Shown in pieces: positions 7,244 through 14,679 of a DNA stretch of 30,810 nucleotides (its first letter is position 1; each line of letters opens with the position of its first letter). Below the pieces are notes generated by a model that saw only the letters and a program-made list of their open reading frames with translations, did not search any database and was not told the DNA's origin. A program made the translations under genes and the position numbers. The DNA comes from a virus. Location of the stretch: the IMG/VR virus record IMGVR_UViG_3300021246_000048, positions 1-30,810 of that record; one strand, 5' to 3'.

Positions 7244-8764
7244 ATGAAAAACAAATTTATGTCCTTAGAATGGTTCAAAAACTCTGCAGAAAGAGCAATT
7301 GAAAATGTAATTTCCAAAAAGTTGGAAAGTTTAATAGAAGAAGAAACAAATGTTCAACAAGAAGGTCCATTATACAAAAACCTTAAATTAGTAAATGATA
7401 CTCTCACTGTTGTTATGAGCAATGGTAATGTATTGAGTAAATCAGAAGCTACAGAAGAAGATTATTATGCAATACTTGATGCTAAATCATTTGATGACAT
7501 CTTCACTGTTATTTCAACAGCTAAAGTGTCTGAAGAAAGAATAGCACATGATGCTGAAATTAAGAAGATGCAAGCTCTAAAGAAAGGAATTAAACTACTT
7601 GCAGATCTTCCAGACTTTGATGTAAAAGGAAGTTCTGTATATCTAGCAGGAACATCTAGAACTCTTCCTCAATTACTTGTTGAGAAGTTTATTGAAGTGG
7701 TAGATAGAGTTAAAACTAACACTACAGAAGATGACTTTTTATTTATTTTAGATAGAGATGAAGAGTATATATCTCTTAAGAGATTCTTTATGTGGTGTTG
7801 TTTAAATCCAAGAGCTGAAGTGGCTAATGAATTGTATAGATTCTTAAGTGAGAATAGCTTTAAGATTACTAAACAAGGATTCTTTGTAGCTCTTCGTAAT
7901 GTTGTAACGCTTCATGGTTCTCCTGAGCTTGTATATTTTGTGAGCAATGCTTACAACAAGGTGAAAGCTGTATGGAAAAAGAATCCAGATGATTACACTG
8001 TATTCTTAGAAGATGGAGAATACAAACTTGTACATGCTGACAAACTAACTAGAACAGAAACTCATACATCTACAACATGTCCTGATTGTTTAGGTGATGG
8101 TGGATGGTATGATGAAGAATGGGAAGATGATAATAACTGGATAGATTGTGCAAATTGTAATGCTACAGGTGAAGTGGAAGAGTATACCACAACTGAAGAA
8201 TGGCCTGTAAATCATGGTCAAAGAATAGGTGGCTTGACAGAGTTATATCTAGATCTTCCTAATAGAGAAGAGAATAGATTCACTGACAACTGGACTAAAA
8301 CATTTGACATTCGTATTGGACAAGTTGTAAATATGCCTATGGAAGATTGTAACTGGAGTACACAAGATTGTGCTACAGCTGGTCTTCACTTTGCAGGTTA
8401 TACAGCTCCTTATGTTCTTTGTGGTGATACCACTGTTATGACTCTTCATAATCCTATGAAGGTTGTGGGTATTGGTACAGAGAAAGGTAGATGTTGGGAA
8501 TATCTTCCATTCATGCTAACCACTGTTGAAGAAGCAGATCAGATCATGAATGACAGAAGCTTTGATTTCTTGCAGCTAGATGAGCAATATGCAATTCGCG
8601 AATTGCAATCTCTAACAGAAAAAGCTCAATTAGGATTTGTATCTGAAGCTAGCAAACATGAATTTAATCTTCCAACATTATCTTCTGAAGAATTGAAAAA
8701 GATAGTTGGTTCATTAGAAGAAATGAAGAAAGAGATTAGCAATCGTATTGTTACAATTGACTAA
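7244..8764 (+). CDS. rIIB: rIIB-like protein with DnaJ-type zinc-finger insertion
   Basis: This 506-aa protein has an rIIB-type body: a segment around residues 145-235 (FIEVVDRV, LKRFFMWCC, FLSENSFKITKQGFFVALRNV) resembles T4 rIIB and relatives. Inserted around residues 279-310 are two CxxCxxxG units, CPDCLGDGG (Cys279, Cys282) and CANCNATGE (Cys302, Cys305). They form a DnaJ-like zinc-binding hairpin with an acidic Trp-rich linker. After it, a stretch around residues 350-430 (DNWTKTFDIRIGQVVNMP, then GLHFAGYTAPYVLCGD) continues the family. It follows the rIIA-like gene, its usual partner, but with a terminator between them. The C-terminus is a charged helix. Confidence 0.78.
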   Translation: MKNKFMSLEWFKNSAERAIENVISKKLESLIEEETNVQQEGPLYKNLKLVNDTLTVVMSNGNVLSKSEATEEDYYAILDAKSFDDIFTVISTAKVSEERIAHDAEIKKMQALKKGIKLLADLPDFDVKGSSVYLAGTSRTLPQLLVEKFIEVVDRVKTNTTEDDFLFILDRDEEYISLKRFFMWCCLNPRAEVANELYRFLSENSFKITKQGFFVALRNVVTLHGSPELVYFVSNAYNKVKAVWKKNPDDYTVFLEDGEYKLVHADKLTRTETHTSTTCPDCLGDGGWYDEEWEDDNNWIDCANCNATGEVEEYTTTEEWPVNHGQRIGGLTELYLDLPNREENRFTDNWTKTFDIRIGQVVNMPMEDCNWSTQDCATAGLHFAGYTAPYVLCGDTTVMTLHNPMKVVGIGTEKGRCWEYLPFMLTTVEEADQIMNDRSFDFLQLDEQYAIRELQSLTEKAQLGFVSEASKHEFNLPTLSSEELKKIVGSLEEMKKEISNRIVTID

Positions 8765-8771
8765 CTAAATT

Positions 8772-8812
8772 AATTATTAGCCCTGAATTTATTATATTTG
8801 GGGCTAATAATT
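8772..8812 (+). terminator. Hairpin after rIIB-like gene, weak terminator
   Basis: A long AT-rich stem (ATTATTAGCCC with GGGCTAATAAT, extendable by one A-T pair) encloses a 17-nt loop. The bases after the stem are AT-rich but lack a clean T run, so termination may be weak. The loop contains a TATATTTG box (8793-8800). Confidence 0.55.
8793..8800 (+). promoter_or_regulatory. Candidate Bacteroidota -7 box (TATATTTG)
   Basis: TATATTTG is an exact match to the Bacteroidota -7 consensus TAnnTTTG. It lies 26 nt before the HNH gene start, which would leave a short leader. No good TTG-type -33 element is seen at the expected distance. An exact match arises by chance often in such AT-rich DNA; the spacer position is what makes it notable. 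Confidence 0.4.
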
Positions 8813-8826
8813 TAATTAAAATAATT

Positions 8827-9225
8827 ATGGCAAAGAAAGTGATAAAAAAATCTAGAGTAGAAAAAACAAGAAATGCTGGAACATTAAGTGAAAGCGCGTT
8901 CTGGTCATTCATAAGAAGTTCTCTAAGAAGACGTACTATGGTGTGGTTGCCTATAAGACAATGTAAATTAAATGCTAAAAGACCTTATAAAGGAATTAAC
9001 AAACGTCAGAAGTTTGAGTATAAATGTAATATATGTAAAGGATATTTTCCTGAAAAAGAAGTTAGTGTAGATCATATAAATCCTGTGGGAACTCTTACTT
9101 GTGCAAATGATTTACCATTATTTGTAGAAAATCTTTTTTGTGAAGAAAATAATTTACAATGCATTTGCTCTAAATGTCATGATGCAAAAACATTAAAAGA
9201 AAAACAATCTAAAAAGAAAATATGA
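8827..9225 (+). CDS. HNH-family zinc-binding nuclease
   Basis: This 132-aa protein has a basic N-terminal half (Lys/Arg-rich, including SLRRRTM) and a C-terminal HNH module. The module comprises a CNIC zinc knuckle near residue 68, the VDHINP core around residues 82-87 (Asp-His as catalytic pair), then the LQCICSKCHDAKT zinc/second-metal strand. HNH proteins of this type are common in phages of Bacteroidota, often beside DNA-metabolism genes rather than as invasive homing elements. Its place as first gene of a unit ending in dNMP kinase and exonuclease genes suggests a role in processing phage or host DNA. The stop overlaps the next start by four bases. Confidence 0.75.
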   Translation: MAKKVIKKSRVEKTRNAGTLSESAFWSFIRSSLRRRTMVWLPIRQCKLNAKRPYKGINKRQKFEYKCNICKGYFPEKEVSVDHINPVGTLTCANDLPLFVENLFCEENNLQCICSKCHDAKTLKEKQSKKKI

Positions 9226-9959
9226 TAATAGGTATAAATGGCAAAATAGGTTCTGGAAAGGACACTATTGGTAAAATCATTCAGTATTTAACAGCTAATG
9301 AAGAAGTTAAAAAAATTACAACATTAGAAGAATGGTTAGATAGTGATGATTTAAATGGAAGAGATTTTAATTGGAAAATTAAAAAGTTTGCAGGGAAGCT
9401 AAAACAAATAGCTTCTTTACTTACAGGTATTCCTGTAGAGAAATTTGAAGACCAAGAGTTTAAGAAAACATTTTTAAGTAAAGAGTGGAACTCTCCTTAT
9501 AATATTCCTTTCTCTGGTCCAGACTTTGTAAAACATGATGGAGAAAACACTGTAAGAGAGTTTCTTCAAAGACTTGGCACAGAAGCACTGCGTGATAACT
9601 TACATACTAATGTGTGGTGCAATGCCTTATTTTCAGATTATAAACCTATTTGTAACAAATTTGAATCTAAAATGTTACAAACAGGAGGCAATTATACTAG
9701 TTCTATATGTAGTGATTGTAACTGTTTTCCTAACTGGATTATTACAGACATGAGATTTGAGAATGAATTAAAAGCTGTTGTAGACAAAGGTGGTATCACC
9801 ATTAAAGTGGTAAGACCTGGAAGAACATTAACTGGAACACATCCTAGTGAAACAGCTCTTGATGGATTCATAATGCATTATGAAATAGTCAATGATGAAT
9901 CTATAGAAGATCTTGTAGAGAAAGTGAAAGAAATATTAATTAAAGAAAACATTATATGA
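9222..9959 (+). CDS. Deoxynucleoside monophosphate kinase
   Basis: This 245-aa P-loop kinase has Walker A GKIGSGKDT (residues 7-15), a lid/substrate region (TVREFLQRLGTEALRDNL) and the Walker-B-like strand WIITDMRFENE. The pattern matches the T4 gp1-type dNMP kinase family, which phosphorylates dNMPs to dNDPs for phage DNA synthesis. The REFLQRLGTE.LR motif is characteristic of that family. A small Cys-containing insertion (SICSDCNCFP) precedes the Walker B strand and may be a loop unique to this group. It overlaps both neighbours by four bases, within one operon with the HNH and phosphatase genes. Confidence 0.85.
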   Translation: MIIGINGKIGSGKDTIGKIIQYLTANEEVKKITTLEEWLDSDDLNGRDFNWKIKKFAGKLKQIASLLTGIPVEKFEDQEFKKTFLSKEWNSPYNIPFSGPDFVKHDGENTVREFLQRLGTEALRDNLHTNVWCNALFSDYKPICNKFESKMLQTGGNYTSSICSDCNCFPNWIITDMRFENELKAVVDKGGITIKVVRPGRTLTGTHPSETALDGFIMHYEIVNDESIEDLVEKVKEILIKENII

Positions 9960-10681
9960 AGAAGTTTGTAATTGGGGACATTCATGGATCCAATAAAGCT
10001 CTTCTCCAAGTGTTAGAGAAAAGTGGGTTTGACAAAGAGTCAGACCTACTCATCTCTCTAGGAGATATAGCTGATGGATGGGATGAAGTTCCTGAATGTG
10101 TAGACACATTGTTGTCTATAAAGAATCTGATTTCCATACGTGGTAATCATGATGTGTGGTGCTATGACTGGTTTAAATATGGAAGAACTCCAATTATTTG
10201 GGCAGAACAAGGTGGCAGAGCCACTATGAGTGCATATGTACGTACAGGACAACTAACTGAAGAGTCTCATAGAGAATTCTGGAACAATCAAATTGATTAT
10301 CACATTGATGATGAGAATCGTTTGTTCATCCATGGTGGTTGGGATTATATGGAAGGTTTTCCACGTGGTGCAGAACTACCTGTTAATGCAGGAAGCATTG
10401 CTAAAGAATGTCACTGGGATAGAAGCTTATTAGAAGGTGCTCGTTCAGCATTTGGTGATAAGAATCGACCAGGTAAGTTTAAAGCTCTTGAGCAATTCAA
10501 AGAGATCTATATTGGACATACAGCAATGAATGGAGAACCAAAGCAGTTTGGTAATCTATGGAACATGGATACAGGTGCTGGATGGAATGGACAATTAACT
10601 ATTATGGATATAGACAGTAAAGAATTCTGGCAATCAGACTTCACCACTGTATTACATCCAGGAGAGAGAGGAAGATTCTAA
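9956..10681 (+). CDS. Calcineurin-like metallophosphatase (lambda PP type)
   Basis: This 241-aa protein has all metallophosphoesterase motifs in order: GDIHG (residues 7-11), GDIADGWD (GDxxD-like), GNHD (about 62-65), FIHGGW, and IGHTAMNG near residue 181. It is the size and layout of lambda-type PP2A-like Ser/Thr phosphatases and of phage ApaH-like enzymes, which use two metal ions to hydrolyse phosphoesters. The physiological substrate cannot be told from sequence: protein phosphate, nucleotide or RNA ends are all possible. It overlaps the dNMP kinase by four bases and the next membrane protein gene by one base. Confidence 0.85.
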   Translation: MKKFVIGDIHGSNKALLQVLEKSGFDKESDLLISLGDIADGWDEVPECVDTLLSIKNLISIRGNHDVWCYDWFKYGRTPIIWAEQGGRATMSAYVRTGQLTEESHREFWNNQIDYHIDDENRLFIHGGWDYMEGFPRGAELPVNAGSIAKECHWDRSLLEGARSAFGDKNRPGKFKALEQFKEIYIGHTAMNGEPKQFGNLWNMDTGAGWNGQLTIMDIDSKEFWQSDFTTVLHPGERGRF

Positions 10682-10929
10682 TGAGAGATTCGATAAAGTT
10701 ATTTATAACAGGATTTATACAAGTGTTTTTTGTAGCAATCAACACTTACTTCCTCAGTAAGATATTCTATTTGGGTGTATTCTTTTGTGCCTTTATGATT
10801 TCATTTATATGGAGTTGGAATGTAAAGAAGGTGGCATTTGGAACACTGATAGATAGAATAACTTATGCAACTGGTGCTGCCTTTGGTAGTGCTATTGGAT
10901 TATTAGTATCAACATTAATATTAAAATAA
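10681..10929 (+). CDS. Small conserved phage membrane protein
   Basis: This 82-aa protein has about three hydrophobic segments: residues 8-26, 28-46, and a Gly/Ala-rich one near 64-80. A polar patch VKKVAFGTLIDRITYATGAAFG sits between the second and third. This patch resembles small phage membrane proteins of unknown function in which a DR.xYA.GA motif precedes a Gly-rich helix. The role is unknown; nothing marks it as a holin, and it lies among nucleotide-metabolism genes. It begins in a one-base overlap with the phosphatase stop. Confidence 0.7.
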   Translation: MRDSIKLFITGFIQVFFVAINTYFLSKIFYLGVFFCAFMISFIWSWNVKKVAFGTLIDRITYATGAAFGSAIGLLVSTLILK

Positions 10930-10930
10930 A

Positions 10931-11176
10931 ATGAGAAAAGAAATTAAAAGATTACACAATGGACATCTTGCATCAGTTCGTGATTATGAAGTGCAAGAAT
11001 GTATTAGAAAAAATGAAAACATGGATATTTTCTATGAAGGAGAAAAAATGACATTAACTCCTGAACAATTGAGAACTGAGCGTGTAGGAAATGTATCTCC
11101 AATACAAAAGAGTAAATATGGAAAAGACTATGTGTTGATAAATTATCTATGGAAACCTGAGCAAATAGAGTTATGA
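10931..11176 (+). CDS. 81-aa protein, unknown
   Basis: A small soluble protein with mixed charge (start MRKEIKRLHNGHLASVRDYE). No metal-binding clusters or membrane segments are seen, and no family is recognised. It lies one base after the membrane protein gene and overlaps the next gene by four bases, so it is part of the same operon. The ELRT-type middle (TPEQLRTERV) and the tail DYVLINYLWKPEQIEL are the only memorable parts. Confidence 0.65.
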   Translation: MRKEIKRLHNGHLASVRDYEVQECIRKNENMDIFYEGEKMTLTPEQLRTERVGNVSPIQKSKYGKDYVLINYLWKPEQIEL

Positions 11177-11460
11177 GAAAGATAACTGAAGAATCAATTA
11201 AAGCTTTTATGGATGGTAAAAGATTCAAAAAGCGTAACACAGAAGTATGTAAAGGAGAGTTTAGCACTCTCCTTATTCTTTTTAGTAACACTATAGCTAT
11301 TAAACATGATGATGGATCTATAGAAATAAAAACGTGTGGTTGGAATACACCTACAACAAGAGAAAGACTAAATGGTATTCCTGGTGTACATGTAAGAAGT
11401 TTAAAAAAACAATTATATCTCAATGATCAAAAATGGGATGGAACATTAATTAGAATTTAA
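11173..11460 (+). CDS. Conserved phage protein with RLNGIPGV motif
   Basis: This 95-aa protein's C-terminal half reads TTRERLNGIPGVHV followed by QLYLNDQKWDGTLIRI. I recall this pattern from many phage proteins of unknown function, where a T-x-R-LN-PGV segment is followed by a LNG.xWDG end. The N-terminus is basic (GKRFKKRNTEV). The coding sequence contains a terminator-like hairpin (11252-11274, then a T-rich run), listed separately. It overlaps the previous gene by four bases and precedes the next by three. Confidence 0.65.
   Translation: MRKITEESIKAFMDGKRFKKRNTEVCKGEFSTLLILFSNTIAIKHDDGSIEIKTCGWNTPTTRERLNGIPGVHVRSLKKQLYLNDQKWDGTLIRI
11252..11285 (+). promoter_or_regulatory. Terminator-like hairpin inside a coding gene
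   Basis: AAGGAGAGT pairs perfectly with ACTCTCCTT around a 5-nt loop (TTAGC) and is followed by ATTCTTTTT. By shape this is an intrinsic terminator or attenuator, yet it lies in the reading frame of the RLNGIPGV protein. Translating ribosomes would normally suppress it, so it could link transcription to translation (inference). Confidence 0.45.
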
Positions 11461-11463
11461 ACA

Positions 11464-11691
11464 ATGGGACAAATAACAATTAACAAAGAGCCAAGCTTTC
11501 AAGAAGTATGGCGTGAAGGGTTTGTGGAACACAATGAGAAGAAACATTACTTCTGGTTGATACATCCACAAGGACTAGACACTAATGGAGAAGAATATGA
11601 ATGTGAAGTGAGATGGTTCTTTAGCAGAGTACCAAGGGAGGTGAGGGCACTCTATCCTCAAATTATTGAAGCTTTTAAACAAACATTATGA
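11464..11691 (+). CDS. 75-aa protein, unknown
   Basis: A soluble small protein rich in Glu, Trp and Phe (FQEVWREGFVEHNEKKHYFWL, then ECEVRWFFSRVPREVRALYP). The middle looks like beta-strands and the last 15 residues like a helix. No family is recognised. It overlaps the exonuclease gene by four bases, so the two are probably co-translated and may function together. Confidence 0.65.
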   Translation: MGQITINKEPSFQEVWREGFVEHNEKKHYFWLIHPQGLDTNGEEYECEVRWFFSRVPREVRALYPQIIEAFKQTL

Positions 11692-12746
11692 TAACAGGAA
11701 AAACAAAAACAGAAGCAAATTATAGAGCTAAGATGATTGATAGCTCAAGTTCACTAAAAGACTTTAGTCTTGATAGAAAGAAATATTATAGAAAATATAT
11801 TCTTGGTGAAGATGTACAAGAAAAAGAGAATCAAGCTATTAATATGGGTAAGATTGTTGATTGCTTGTTATTGGAACCAGAAGAGTTTGATAATAAGTTT
11901 TATTTATCTGCATGTTCTAATCCACCAACAGCCATGATGCTAGATTTTGTTGAAGCATTATATAGATTCACAATGATGGCTACAGATGATTATGGTAATG
12001 TAAGCAGAACGTTTGAAGAAATCTCTAGAGATGCTCACGTAGAAAGTGGTTACAAGCTTAAATACGAAGCTGTACTAGGTAAATTTATAGGAAGTGATGC
12101 TGAAGTGTATTACAATGAAATAAAGACTATTAGAAGTAAAAACTTAACTGTTGTAACTGTTACTGACATTAGCTGGGCTGAGAAGATTGTAGAAGAATTA
12201 AAAATTAATTCTGTTACTAGTCAAATAGTTAATCAAGTAGATAGTCCTCGTTATACAGTGTTGAATCAATTAAAGATTGAAGGATTTAGTGTAGATGGTC
12301 ATTTGTTTAAGAGTATGTTAGATAAAGTGATAATTGATCATCAAGAAAGAAAAATTACACCAATTGATTTAAAATGTACTTGGACTGTTGAAAATTTCTA
12401 CGAAGAGTATTATCTTTACAGAAGAGCTTATATTCAAGCATTCCTTTATTATAGAGCAATTTTAACTCTAACTATGGGAGATAAGCAGAGTGAATTATAT
12501 GGATATCATGTAGAGAATATACAATTCTTGGTTTGTGACAGCACAAATTATATGAATCCATTAATATACACATTGTCTGATGAAGATATGAAAGAATGTT
12601 ATCTTGGATTTGAACACAAGGGTAGAACATATCCAGGTGTGAAACAAATCATAGAAGATCTTAAATGGGCTACAGAAAATAATGTTTGGAATATGAGCAG
12701 AAAGAATTATGAATCAAATGGTATAATTAATATTAAAGGAGTATAA
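11688..12746 (+). CDS. PD-(D/E)XK exonuclease (RecE/Exo VIII-like)
   Basis: This 352-aa protein has the layout of phage recombination exonucleases of the PD-(D/E)XK superfamily. An early MGKIVDCLLLEPEEFDNKFYL segment (about residues 52-72) matches the G..H/D..LLEPE.F signature of RecE and DUF3799-like nucleases. Later, GHLFKSMLDKVIID is followed by ITPIDLKCT (about residues 205-230), giving the D...(D/E)xK metal-binding triad (Asp in LDK, Asp-Leu-Lys in DLK). The following YRRAYIQAFLYYRA helix fits the Q..Y motif. Such enzymes resect DNA ends for strand annealing or RecA-mediated exchange. RecA and the SSB-like gene lie on the same strand, giving a coherent recombination set. Confidence 0.78.
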   Translation: MITGKTKTEANYRAKMIDSSSSLKDFSLDRKKYYRKYILGEDVQEKENQAINMGKIVDCLLLEPEEFDNKFYLSACSNPPTAMMLDFVEALYRFTMMATDDYGNVSRTFEEISRDAHVESGYKLKYEAVLGKFIGSDAEVYYNEIKTIRSKNLTVVTVTDISWAEKIVEELKINSVTSQIVNQVDSPRYTVLNQLKIEGFSVDGHLFKSMLDKVIIDHQERKITPIDLKCTWTVENFYEEYYLYRRAYIQAFLYYRAILTLTMGDKQSELYGYHVENIQFLVCDSTNYMNPLIYTLSDEDMKECYLGFEHKGRTYPGVKQIIEDLKWATENNVWNMSRKNYESNGIINIKGV

Positions 12747-13297
12747 TGGAAATAAAAAAGACCATAACATCTATATTTATGGTTCCCACATTAAAGGTTC
12801 CTAAAGATTGTCTAAAGAATAATGGATTCATCAATGGTTATATTAAAGATGAGAATCAAGATGTAGCATACAAAGACTGCATCTATCTCCTCTTTAAACC
12901 TGATAATCTAGATAGATTTAGAGAATTCTTAGATGACGAATATGAAAGAACTAAAGATGTAGTTGAAGACTATGATTATGAAGATGGATATGTTGTTGTA
13001 GTGTATAAACTCAACATAAGATTTAAATCTGATTTTATGTTAGTTAAAGCTGGTAAATATTCTAAGACATCAAAGTCGTTTCAAGACCTGTTCCCTAAAT
13101 CTGTAAAAATTAGTACACAGGGAAGACAAAGAGATGAAATATCTTTGCAGATTAGAATATTTAGAAAGACAAGTGATCTTGTAGAATTCTGGGAAGAAAA
13201 ACTTGGAGTTAGTTTTGACAAAGATCAAGAAGTTTGGGAAGGTTGGGATGAAGAAAGTGAAATATTAAACATTAATAAATTAAAAGAATATGTATAA
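12746..13297 (+). CDS. 183-aa protein, unknown, next to exonuclease
   Basis: Not recognised. It begins MEIKKTITSIFMVPTLKVPK and has an acidic middle (DDEYERTKDVVEDYDYEDGY) and a beta-rich second half (VVVVYKLNIRF, then VSLQIRIF-like strands). The C-terminus is acidic (EVWEGWDEESEIL). Its stop-start overlap of one base with the exonuclease suggests a partner role in recombination, but there is no motif evidence. The next gene overlaps its end by eight bases. Confidence 0.65.
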   Translation: MEIKKTITSIFMVPTLKVPKDCLKNNGFINGYIKDENQDVAYKDCIYLLFKPDNLDRFREFLDDEYERTKDVVEDYDYEDGYVVVVYKLNIRFKSDFMLVKAGKYSKTSKSFQDLFPKSVKISTQGRQRDEISLQIRIFRKTSDLVEFWEEKLGVSFDKDQEVWEGWDEESEILNINKLKEYV

Positions 13298-13490
13298 CGA
13301 AGATATATTAAATAAAATCTTAAATGAATTCAGTATGGAGAAGACAGCAACTTTTTGTGAGATTGCAAGCCTCATGTACGAGATTAAATATAATGCCACT
13401 AGAGACATAAATCTCCTTTCAGAATATGATTTTGAAAGAGATTGGTGGAGTAAGGCATATATAGAATTAACTAAAGAAATAAATTTATGA
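13290..13490 (+). CDS. 66-aa protein, unknown
   Basis: A small soluble, mostly helical protein (MYNEDILNKILNEFSMEKTA start; DFERDWWSKAYIELTKEINL end). No family is recognised. It overlaps its upstream neighbour by eight bases and the next gene by four, which supports it as a genuine, coupled gene. Confidence 0.6.
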   Translation: MYNEDILNKILNEFSMEKTATFCEIASLMYEIKYNATRDINLLSEYDFERDWWSKAYIELTKEINL

Positions 13491-13906
13491 AAACAAATGA
13501 ATTATTAGAAAAACATCCTCTTACAACAGAGGTGGTAAGAAGTTGGTTCTTTGAACAAATGATAAAGTCTTTTGATGATGAAACTGTTCCTGAAGAATTC
13601 AAAGACATGATGAAGCAGGAAGGTGTAACAAACGAAAGACTTGCTACATTAATAGATGTACAACCAAGAACATTGTTTGATGTGTTTGATGAGAATAATA
13701 TTATAATTTATTTTATGATATTCTCAAGTCCTGAAGGAGTTAGATTTTCAGCTGCAATTCATACAGGTAATGGTGAAGTTAAGCCAAATACTATTGGAGA
13801 TCAATATAAAACTAGAAAAGAAGCTGAATTAGTTGCTGTAGAAAAAGCTTTTGAGCTTTTAGAAGACAAGCTAAAGCCAATTGAATTACCAGCATTAGAA
13901 GAATAA
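13487..13906 (+). CDS. 139-aa conserved-looking protein, possible dsRNA-binding-like tail
   Basis: The N-terminal half is helical (VVRSWFFEQMIKSFDDETVP, EEFKDMM). It contains PRTLFDVFDENN, a segment I associate with uncharacterised phage proteins. The C-terminal ~55 residues run strand-strand then RKEAELVAVEKAFELLEDKL, a pattern resembling the end of a double-stranded RNA-binding motif (beta hairpin, then a KEA..A...AL.LL helix). This likeness is weak because the first helix of a dsRBM is not obvious, so RNA binding is only a suggestion. It overlaps the 66-aa gene by four bases. A hairpin follows the stop. Confidence 0.65.
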   Translation: MKTNELLEKHPLTTEVVRSWFFEQMIKSFDDETVPEEFKDMMKQEGVTNERLATLIDVQPRTLFDVFDENNIIIYFMIFSSPEGVRFSAAIHTGNGEVKPNTIGDQYKTRKEAELVAVEKAFELLEDKLKPIELPALEE

Positions 13907-13918
13907 TTAGGAATAATC

Positions 13919-13945
13919 AGGGAGATGAATTACATTTGTCTCCCT
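13919..13945 (+). other. Hairpin between genes, no T run
   Basis: AGGGAGA pairs with TCTCCCT; inner pairs including two G-T wobbles extend the stem to a 3-nt loop. An A-rich run, not a T run, follows on this strand, and no T run follows on the other, so it is not a normal terminator. The loop holds a TACATTTG box (13931-13938). The stem core repeats that of the rIIA terminator at 7177-7200. Confidence 0.6.
13931..13938 (+). promoter_or_regulatory. Candidate Bacteroidota -7 box (TACATTTG)
   Basis: An exact TAnnTTTG match in the 53-base spacer before the 105-aa gene, 21 nt from its start codon. It touches the 3' arm of the surrounding hairpin, the same arrangement seen at 8793-8800. No clear -33 element is seen. 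Confidence 0.4.
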
Positions 13946-13959
13946 AAAAAATAAAAATT

Positions 13960-14277
13960 ATGAAATCAAAAGAATTTAATGAAAAATACAAAGAGTATTT
14001 AGAAGAGGACCAAATTGGAATGACATTTGAAATTCCTGCAGTGCTACGTTATGTAGATGAAGTGTTTACAGATCTTGTTCAGATACCAGGATTTAAATAT
14101 TCTCAAATCTATACAAAGTTTGGGCTTGCTAAAGTGTATACCAATCTTGAAATACTTTTACCATTTGCTGGTAGAATTCTTAGTCAAGAGCTTGAAGAAA
14201 AGATTAATTTCATTCTTAAAGTGGAGTATGAAATAGAACGCAGACTAAAAATTATAGAAGATGCGCAGGTTATTTGA
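13960..14277 (+). CDS. 105-aa protein, unknown
   Basis: A soluble alpha/beta or all-helical protein (MKSKEFNEKYKEYLEEDQIG start; KVEYEIERRLKIIEDAQVI end) with no metal-binding or membrane features. No family is recognised. It is the first gene after the 13919-13945 hairpin and may begin a short transcript that ends at the 14880 terminator. The next gene overlaps its end by 17 bases. Confidence 0.65.
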   Translation: MKSKEFNEKYKEYLEEDQIGMTFEIPAVLRYVDEVFTDLVQIPGFKYSQIYTKFGLAKVYTNLEILLPFAGRILSQELEEKINFILKVEYEIERRLKIIEDAQVI

Positions 14278-14512
14278 TCAATATGAGAAGACACTAGTTG
14301 TACACCCTAATTATTCTGGTGTAGTTTGTGGATATGATGATAGCAGATTGATTCTAGCTGTAGAAACAAACAATGATAAAGGTATATTCTTTAGAAGACT
14401 TACTAAATATGATAATGCTTTTATACTAGATGAATACAAAGATTCTAAATATAGATATGTATATGAAGATGAAAGTACAATACTAAAACAAATTAGAAAT
14501 AATGACAACTAA
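14261..14512 (+). CDS. 83-aa protein, unknown
   Basis: A small protein with a strand-rich middle (VVCGYDDSRLILAVETNNDKG) and a Tyr/Asp/Lys-rich C-terminal half (DEYKDSKYRYVYEDESTIL). It could be a small beta-barrel. No family is recognised. The start ATG lies 17 bases inside the preceding gene; no later in-frame ATG gives a plausible full domain, so the early start is kept. The next gene overlaps its end by 11 bases. Confidence 0.6.
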   Translation: MRRLFDQYEKTLVVHPNYSGVVCGYDDSRLILAVETNNDKGIFFRRLTKYDNAFILDEYKDSKYRYVYEDESTILKQIRNNDN

Positions 14513-14675
14513 AACTAAACTTCTGATATTTGAATACAAAGAGAGATTCCCTACACTAACAGCTTTAGAAATCTCACAGATGTTTCATTTAAACATTACT
14601 AATGTTGAATATTTATTTAAAAAGGGAGAAATTGTTGTTGATTCTTCGATGAATAAAAAAAATTCTGTATATTAG
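14502..14675 (+). CDS. 57-aa protein, possible helix-turn-helix
   Basis: The frame opens at an ATG inside the end of the previous gene and stops four bases before the next. The translation begins MTTKTKLLIFEYKERFPTLT. Residues about 18-40 (TLTALEISQMFHLNITNVEYLF) have helix-turn-helix-like spacing (AxEIxxxFxLNxxxVxxL), suggesting a tiny DNA-binding protein. That reading is tentative: it rests on pattern alone, and the tail after residue 45 is short and polar. Confidence 0.5.
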   Translation: MTTKTKLLIFEYKERFPTLTALEISQMFHLNITNVEYLFKKGEIVVDSSMNKKNSVY

Positions 14676-14679
14676 CATT

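Noticed and set aside
11004-11423. 139-aa open frame on the minus strand opposite two plus-strand genes
   Set aside because: It lies opposite convincing overlapping plus-strand genes, and its Phe/Leu/Ser-rich translation is typical of an antisense shadow.
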